Shown in pieces: positions 13,501 to 22,500 of a DNA stretch of 64,000 nucleotides. The first letter of the stretch is position 1; each line of letters begins with the position of its first letter. Below the pieces are notes generated by a model. That model was not told where the DNA came from. It searched no databases and worked only from the letters and a program-made list of their open reading frames with translations. Source of the DNA: Isoperla grammatica (lineage: Eukaryota > Arthropoda > Insecta > Plecoptera > Perlodidae); contig OX246738.1 in assembly GCA_945910005.1 (NCBI GenBank), positions 26,761,303 to 26,825,302 of the forward strand, in the 5' to 3' direction. A program made the position numbers and the translations under genes.

Positions 13501-16500
13501 CCCTTTAAGAGGGACAACGCGCACGTATTGAACTACAGCGGTAACTTTGAACACGTGGAAAGAATGGACGTGGACGTATAACCCTACAGGCGCTCGCTTA
13601 TCACATAGTGCCACACAAAGCGTTCTTCCTAGTAGGGGGCCTATCTATCAAAATATATTTTTTTTTTGTAAAACCAACAAAACATTACATTGCAAATGTA
13701 GGTTGCACCCCAGTTCTTTGGCTTTGGATTTTCAATTCTATTGCGACCTACAATCGAATAAATTTACGGTAAATCCAAAATTTGTAAAAATTTTCACAAA
13801 ATTTTTTTTCACAAAATTTACGGTTTATCGCAAATCCCTCATCTTACTACATGAAGGTAAGCTGTTGGATCCTTTCCTCACATTATATACTAAATTTACG
13901 GTAAACTGAATAGTACACAATAGTACAGAATACTAGCAAAGTAGTAGTGAATAGTAGATTTTTATCATCCACTATAAATTATAAACTTGGAAATTACTAA
14001 AAAACTGGCAATCAACTGACCCCAATGAAGCAGATTGTGATGCGAAGTGGCAACAAGAAGAAGTAACGCATTAGGAATCCTACGACCCAGATTACTGTCA
14101 ATCGCCAACTGATGAACTCATACTGTCGATTTGTCCGAGTAAGCAGATTCCATGACTGAAACAGACACAACACCTGTTTATTAAACAGGACTACATACCT
14201 ATTTACAATCACTGAAATGCAGAAAAATTGTAAGACAAGCACCATTATGAAATACCGTAATTCCTTCGTAATTGTTTAATTTGTGGTGAAAGTGTGTACA
14301 GGTCTGTCCGTCTAAGGACCATATGGGTGAAGCATCTGGTATAGGCTGCTACCAAGCTAGTCACATTCCGGCACATGCTAAGTGTTGCTATTGGCCATAT
14401 CAAGAGCACTGTTTGACTTTCTGAACATTAGTGACCATGTGGGTAATGCTGTAATTCATGTAAAATTGTCATCATAATAATAATAATAATGTGAAATAAT
14501 AAAGTTCTAAACAGAAGAATAATTAAGAAACCCCACAGTCATTTTGGTGCAACAATTTTTAAATGTAGACCTATTGTTGTAGGTACTGCAATCTGAGTCT
14601 GACTATACTGCAAAAAAGTAGGCCTAGGCCTACATCATAAATGCGATGGCCCATGGATGAGACTACGGTTCAGATTCTTGGAAAAGTATTAACGTCAACA
14701 ACTTGAGACCTACAGAGTAATGTGAACTCAGCCATTTGTTTTATGTCGAATGCAGTGGCTCTCAACCTTTTATTATGAAATGAGCTCAGCAGACTGCCAG
14801 GCGCTGGCCCGCTCCCCCCCTCCCCATGACTTTACGGAATGGAAAGACTCTTTAGAGAAGATCAAATTTGGAGTTCAATAGTTGATCAATTCCATGCTCA
14901 ATTCAAACGCTTGAAAAAAAAAAGAAGATATTCTTAATTTTTTTTTAATTTTTGAAGTACAGCCAAGAAAGCTAGGCCTACTCGCAAGTACCAAATTGTT
15001 ACTCACAAAATAAGAGAAAGCGAGTGGGTTTGGCAAGAATTGTATAGCCTATATTAAGGAGTGAGTTGACTAGTCTATTTTACTGTACACTACTTTTCAG
15101 ATTCTCCTTAGCTCACCTTAAGTTCCTCAGCTTCAAACCGATGTGTGACTTGATCTTCAATGATAGCCTCAACTCCAGCTTTAATGTAATCGAAGCAATC
15201 TGCTAACTGGTATTCTCGCTTGAATGTCTCAAATGATGGCCTTCTAGGCAAACCCTGGAACAAATTCAAAGTAGTCATATTAATTTTGTCCATTTTCCGA
15301 CAGTCCGACAGCATATATAATACTAACAATCTAATGATGGGATACAAGTTAAAACAAATTAATATATGAAAGATTTTTAGCCTTTATTCAGCTACGTGGA
15401 TATATACTGACGGATGTAGTAATTGTAATAAAAGATTGCCTCAGTTAGTACTAGTACTTACTACTAATGTAGGCTTACCTACTACCAACTGATATCACTT
15501 GATAAAAGTGTAGTTGCATTTAAATGTTAAACATTGGACTAGAATTAGAAGAACATACTTCTATTTGCTATTGCTATAATTATTATAGACTAATATTAAA
15601 CAAGTAACGTTAATTGTAAACAATTGTTTCAATAATGGGAAGTCAAAAATACTCAACATGAAAACACCAATGTTTCTAAATTAGGCATAATACATACATG
15701 CGAGACTTCAATGTCGTCTTCCTCTCCATGCGGCAAGTTTTCCCCGTTAGTGTAGTTCTGTTCTGCATCCGGTACCAGGATAAGATCCTCTCTACTAATG
15801 ACGTGCGTGATGCCGTTAGTCGGTCGTTCACCGTTCATCACCTTCCGATGTTGGATACTCTTAACGTTACTGTCCGCGTCGCCTCGTTCTGGCCTCTCTT
15901 CCTCGACAGTGGTGCCACCCAGGCGATCTTTCTGTGCAATCTCGATGTGTTGTCGTCCATACTAAAACACATTTGACAAAAATGTGGATACAGATGTACA
16001 GGACATTCAGGCCAGAGAGAGGACAGGTTTGGGCTGCGTACCAACTATGACTGGGAGTGACTGCAGTGACTGAGATCCGTACCAGCTTGACTCGCAGTCA
16101 AGCTGCAGTCACTGCTTTTTGCGTACCAGTTCACCTCGCAGTTACCCCTCCAGTCACTGCGATGACTGGGCCGAAAAGATCGAGCTATCGCAGTGAAGGG
16201 GGGCGTGGCTAATAATTTGACCGCGAATTATGAATTTATAGACAATATTATATGGTTTAAATAGTAAGTGACATCACAACACCATATAGTAATCTCATCT
16301 TAGAAGTCCCATAAGCGTTAAATTATTAATGTAATGTTGTAAGGTTAATTAACAGATGGCAAATGTTGCTTTTATGAATGACAATTTCTGCTGTTGTCTG
16401 CTTTCGCTGTGACTGTGACTGCATCCCGTACCAGCTGCTGCGTTCACTGCGTTGACTGGGCTACCCCCACCACCAGTCACAGCCACAGTGAACGCAGTCA

Positions 16501-19500
16501 AAGTTGGTACGCAGCCCTGGAGCAACATCCCAGCCACTGGAGGAACATGAACATTTCTTGAACTTATGCCCCCCCCCCTCCCCCCAACCCACGGATATGC
16601 CACTGCGTGACACCTGGCAATCCTATGGGTGATAAGACAGAATTAATAATTATGTACCGTACAAGCAATTACCAATATGATAATGCAGCACAGTCATGTT
16701 GTTTCAACATGACTCTTGAAGAGTCTTCACCAGAAGGCAGACTGGAATCTTGAATTTGAAGAGCCAGTCTGCCTTTAGAAGATTACCCACTTCCGTAATG
16801 TTGAACCGTCAAGCAAACAGTTAAATGTGCTTCTTGACCTATAATTACGAGTTGTTTGAAAATTATTTTATTTATTCATACATTTAACATAAAAAAATGG
16901 ATGCCAACTTACAAAAAATTAATCATTGAAAAAATCAATTTTTAGATTTATTCTTTTTAATGGACGTGGAAAGAAGAAATGCAACTTGGGAAGAGGTCAA
17001 TCAGGAACGATGGTGGGAAGATAGAAAAGTATGGACAGAATTTGTAGAAAGAGCAGAGGAAGAAGAAAGTGAAGAGGAGGAGCCGGAGGAAGTTAACATG
17101 AGGGAAGCGTCAGGCATGGCCAGCCGGCTTCGATGCACCTAGGGGCCAGAATATGATGGGATGAAGTTCCTATCCCCTACCCGACTTCATTGTTGGACAC
17201 AGGGAGCAGATATAAAAAAAAAAAAAATTAAAACTTAGTGCCAGATTTAAATAATTTGTTGTAGCCTACCGGTACCACCGTCTTATATCCACAACAATGT
17301 ATCAACACATGACAAAAGTGTTGAAGTTGTTAAAGTAACCTCCATGTGTAGTAACAAAATGTTATTTACGGCAATTAATTTGGCATTTTTTACAGTGTTC
17401 CAGCATTTGAGAACCGGGGCGCCTGAATAGCGCCAAATGGAACAACGCCGAATCGATCGTGTGAACTGCACTTTCAAGTATAATCCTAACCCAAAAAAGT
17501 AGACCTTATAACCTGGAACAACGCCGAATCTTTTTCGACGTAAATCCACCGGAACAACGCTGAACCTAACCTAACCTAACCTTACCTAACCTAACCTGTG
17601 TATTACACAGAAAATGATTCGGCGTTGTTCCAGTGGATTTACGTCAAAAAAGATTCGGCGTTGTTCCAGGTTATAAGGTCTACGTTTTTGGGTTAGGATT
17701 ATACTTGAAAGTGCAGTATACACGATAGATTCGGCGTTGTTCCATTCGGCGTTATTCAGCGTCCCCTGAGAACCATTGAAGTTAGATGCACAATATGCGT
17801 AGGGAATAGCGTACACAAATTTACCTTCTAATGCCCGGTTCCCATGCTTTTACGCCAGACGTTGGCCAATCGTAACCATTTAAGCCAACGCTGGCCCCGC
17901 CTCCTCAACGTTCGATAAGAATGCTACAGGCTACGGTTGGCTAACGTACAACGTAAAAGCATGGAATCCGGGCATAACTGTATTTGGAATTTTGGTAGCT
18001 GTAATAGAATGGCAACAATGGTGTGACATAGTACGCCTATGTGGAGGTGTGAAAAAAAAAACGTAAGGCATCAAATAACACATTTTGTTTTATCATGCCT
18101 TGCGAAAAACAAAAATCTCTTGCTCTACCTAAATTTCAATTATTTCAATAGAAGGTTGTGAACATTTTGAATACATGAATAACTATAAAAGAATATGTGC
18201 TGACTGACTGACTCATAAACGGCCAGCTCAAACCCTAGGGACGTGAAATTTGAAGGTGCATTGTTCTTATGACGAAACCACCCACTAAGGAAGGATTTTT
18301 GGAAATTCAGTCTCTAAAGGGGTAAAAAGGTGGGTGAAGTGTTTTTTAGAGCACCATTATAATTTTTTCCAGTCAGAACTATCATCAGCAGTCAGCACTA
18401 ACAATTTGTATTTAAAAAACATGATATCTCGTCAGCTATTGAATCACATACTTTTATTTTTCAAACTGTATTTTTTGTTTTACTTGCATATGGTAGGTAT
18501 ACTCTGTGTGGACAAACAGCTCTGAGGTTCAGGAAAGCACTACGGTATTATTTAAAACATTATTTGTTTAAAATTGAGTAGCATATTAGGGCAGACTATA
18601 CAGGATCTTAAATTTGATATAAATTATCTATCAAAGTAGATATCGTACTCTAAGGTCCAGTCTTACAATGTCCCAATAACTACTTATTCGTCGAATAGCT
18701 TGTTTTCTCCATGGCAACCACCAATCAAAACTCTTGAAATCCTCCAAATAGCTTAATTGCTACAAATAACTTTCCTATTAGGAGATTGTAAGACCGGTCC
18801 TTAAAACTCATTAAATGCAACCAAATGCAATGAGAAAACGAAAATGTTTATGGGGCTATGCTGCACAGACCTGCACTGGCTGGGGGTTGGGGGGCACCCC
18901 CTTGACCCCCCCCCCCCCATTGTCAACAGCATGCACTTTCCCCTAGAAACAGTTTATGAATTTAACAGTAGGCCTATCCACTTGATAAAAAAACCTTAGT
19001 ATGCCATTGTGTACTCTGAGTTTTTGATCTCAGGTTGGTTGTAAGAAATCTAAATACATTCTATTTTTTCCACCTAGTAGGCCTACAATCTAGGTTGATT
19101 TCTCAATGCTCTGCTGAGCTATTTGCCAGGATTGTCACATGCCACATGATTGATCTAGGTATTTTAAAGTTGTTTAATAAAGTGGTGTTTGCTGCTGTAG
19201 TATCAAGCTTAGAAACAACTATGAGCACTTAAAAGTTAAAGCATCATATCATGCTTGAGTATCAACAATTCAATACAATATTGTCCTTGATAACAGCATG
19301 AAGCATTATCATGACAGTATTACAATGACATTGACCTTCCAGTTTAAAGGTTTCAGATAAGGCAACACTAAGTGAACCAACATAGGCCTAATACATTATT
19401 TATTGGACCAGGAACAAAATGGATCAACAAAAACATACAATATCATGGTGTGTATTATGGGCGGCAACATAATAAAAAATAAGTAAATGCCCTATAAAAG

Positions 19501-22500
19501 TCTTAACTCAACATGAGCATTAGTGCTTACCAAATTATTGGAAGTGTTCCAACTTGACTTAAATAATTATATAACACTTTTTATCTTATATGGAAAAGAT
19601 AAAACTCTCAGTGATGAAATAAGGATTAATATCCAATCAGCAATCATCATTTATTTATTTAGGGCTAGGCCTAGAGCAGCTTGAGTACCTGGTTGGGAAG
19701 TCTAAGGTTCAAAGTAGTACAATCCATGCTAAACTGTATCAAGACAAATCATGAGCTTTGGTCTGAAGGGCATCCAATCCATCTAATGGCTGTCTTATCC
19801 ACCACCTTAATACCTTAACGACATTAATGTTGACCAGTAGGCTAGACCCTAACAATTAGGGTTGTCAACTCTCCTGTATTTCCCGGTTTTCAATGATTTC
19901 CCGCTTCCCGTACAAACTCTAAAAGGGAATCAGTTTTCCCGTATCTGTACAATTCGTTTTAAAATAGCCTACAACATTTTGTAAACTCCCGCCTCACAGT
20001 ACAAACAACACACACTGTCCACACAATAGACCCTACACACAAAATAGGCCTATAACCATCACTTCTTGTCTTAGGAATAAGTAAACGGTGACTTTGGAGC
20101 CGTCCTAGCAACGAAGCACTCAATAAATTCCAAGTTGTTCTGAATCAGCCTTGTTGATTCTGACATTTGTCCGCAGGTGTTCGCACTGTCCGATCACTGA
20201 TTCATATGTTTCGTATTAGAAATATCGATCTTTGATTGGTTATCGCTCACTCGTCGATGGTGTTCGGATCCTACAGGGTTGGTTTAGTCGCTTTAAATTA
20301 AAGTCCCCCACTGAAAATCAGTTTCATTACTGAGTGGGTAGACTCTAAAATATATGAATGTATTTATTTATTTTATTAATGTTGGAAACGGGGTCAATAT
20401 ATATATAGGGTAAGGGAACTGGTTGTGGATCTAGCTAAGCAAAAATAACTTTTTAGGTCATTGATTTTCATTTTTCATGTTCCAAAAAATTATCATTAGT
20501 ACAGTTTTATATGTAGTACTAAATAACATTTAGTATGAAACAAAATATTATGATTTCCTCCAGGGAAAAAATAGACAAGTAAAAGTCGCGCTTGATCCAG
20601 AACTCATGACGTGTCACTAGTTGTGGATCACGATCTTAATCATAATGAAACTGAAATCAGAGGCTCAATACTTCTTATAAAACATGGAAATGTGTCCGCA
20701 GTTTGTAATTTTAAAGTATCTCTTATAGAAATTCATACTGATCCACATTTAGTACCCGGATGGGTTGTGGATCAAAACGTTCAGGAATCGCTATATGGAC
20801 AAGTATTTTACCTATTTTACTTTAATTGTGAATTATCTATTAATACGTATTAAAAATAAGTGTTCTAAGGTGCAGTTGGGTCTACAAGGTCTAATTGTAA
20901 ATATTTTAGTTGAAAGAACGGACGTAAGGCCTACTTTTTACCGCCCGCGCCGACAATGAATAATTTCAGGGATCTCGCAAATACCTCTTGCATTTATCAG
21001 TTTTGGAGGCTTTATTTTTTTAATAACATCCTCGTCAGGATACCAGTGGACGTCTGGCTCCTCTGGCCACCTCCATCCTTTATGGCTACTCATGACCATC
21101 ACACTGATGCGAACACTTCCTTTTTTTTTCTTCAATAATCGTTCCTGGGAAGAATTCCTCTTCATATAGGTATCAGATTGATAAAGTGGGCATACACAAA
21201 GTCTTAGGTCTGATGGGCCTGTATTGTGTCAGCAATTAAACTAAGTAAAACAGGCAGTAACCAAATAAAAGATAGAATTTAGCTTTGCATTGAAAGACTT
21301 CTTATTAACCTAAAAAAAAAAAGTAGCAACAATGTGAAAAAGTAATACCATGTGGTTCTAATCTAAATAATAAAGTCTATACTTCCTAAAAACAGTTAGT
21401 GTAAGCTATCACCTCAGAAATGCAAAATATATGATTAAACCGAGCATCCTGTTGCACATGGCCTAGGCTTGGCCCAAGCTCATGACAGCCAAAATTAGGC
21501 CTCTGTATTATCCACCCGCATGCACATAAAAACTATTGAACTCTTGGTGCTATTATTTTTAATACATACTACTAGTTATAATGTTCACTAATGCAAAGTT
21601 TGAAAGCCATACTTAAAATACTTTAGGAGATATCAATTTCTTCAGTAGATTTGACTAATAGGTGTTCCTTCTTGGAGGCCATTTGCAAACACTGGTTAAT
21701 TAAATAGTTCTAATTTACTCATGTGATGCCACAGTGTGGCCACATTGGGTACTTCTTGCACTTAAAGCTGCAAAGTTCATAGAAAAAAATGCACCAGTGC
21801 CATCTAGCAGCCATATGTGGAACTAAGGGCTTCTAAAAATTTTGATCCACAACCCATCCCCGATCCACAACCAGTTCCCTTACCCTATGATAGGTAGAAG
21901 GATAGACCCCAACAGCTTACCTGAATTGTAGACCGTGGTGGTATAGAGATAAAGACAACATATATAAAGGACAACACAAGTTTACCTATTTACGATAGAA
22001 AAAGATATTCAATCAGTTTAATAGACGCTGAGTTAGTTTTATAATTATTTAAAACAGGATACAAAGATTTTACGTGATGCAAATTGCAAAATAACTTGAC
22101 AAATATAGAACGTAACAGGACAGCACCAGTTGGAAGAAAAATTAACTGGAAGAATAATTCGCAATAAAACTAACACGAAAACAAAAGTACTTCTGCCACA
22201 TGCAGTGACTAATAATCACAGCGTCTGTTTCCACCCGGATGTACCAGGTTAGGTTCGCACAAAGGGTGGTACCGTATATTTAAATTTAAGTTATTTTTGG
22301 TTGTGTGTGTTGTATTCTGAATTATTTTCCAGTTAATTTTCCTTAGTTAATTTTGCCTAAATTGTATTGGTAGAATAGGCTAGTCATTCGGACTCATTAC
22401 CAGATGTCAAATCCTGTAGACTAAGTAGCACTAGGGACATGTCCAAATAGTACCAAAATGGTGTTAACTTTAGTTATAGCCTAGTTCTCGATTTTACATC

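Larger units (their letters stand above)
11524..14020. other. GPAT intron 4
   Basis: Holds the two TTAA-bounded elements at 12398-13504. Around 11880-12120 is a run of degenerate GAGCATTCGAACATTT-like repeats. The rest is AT-rich intron. Confidence 0.6.
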
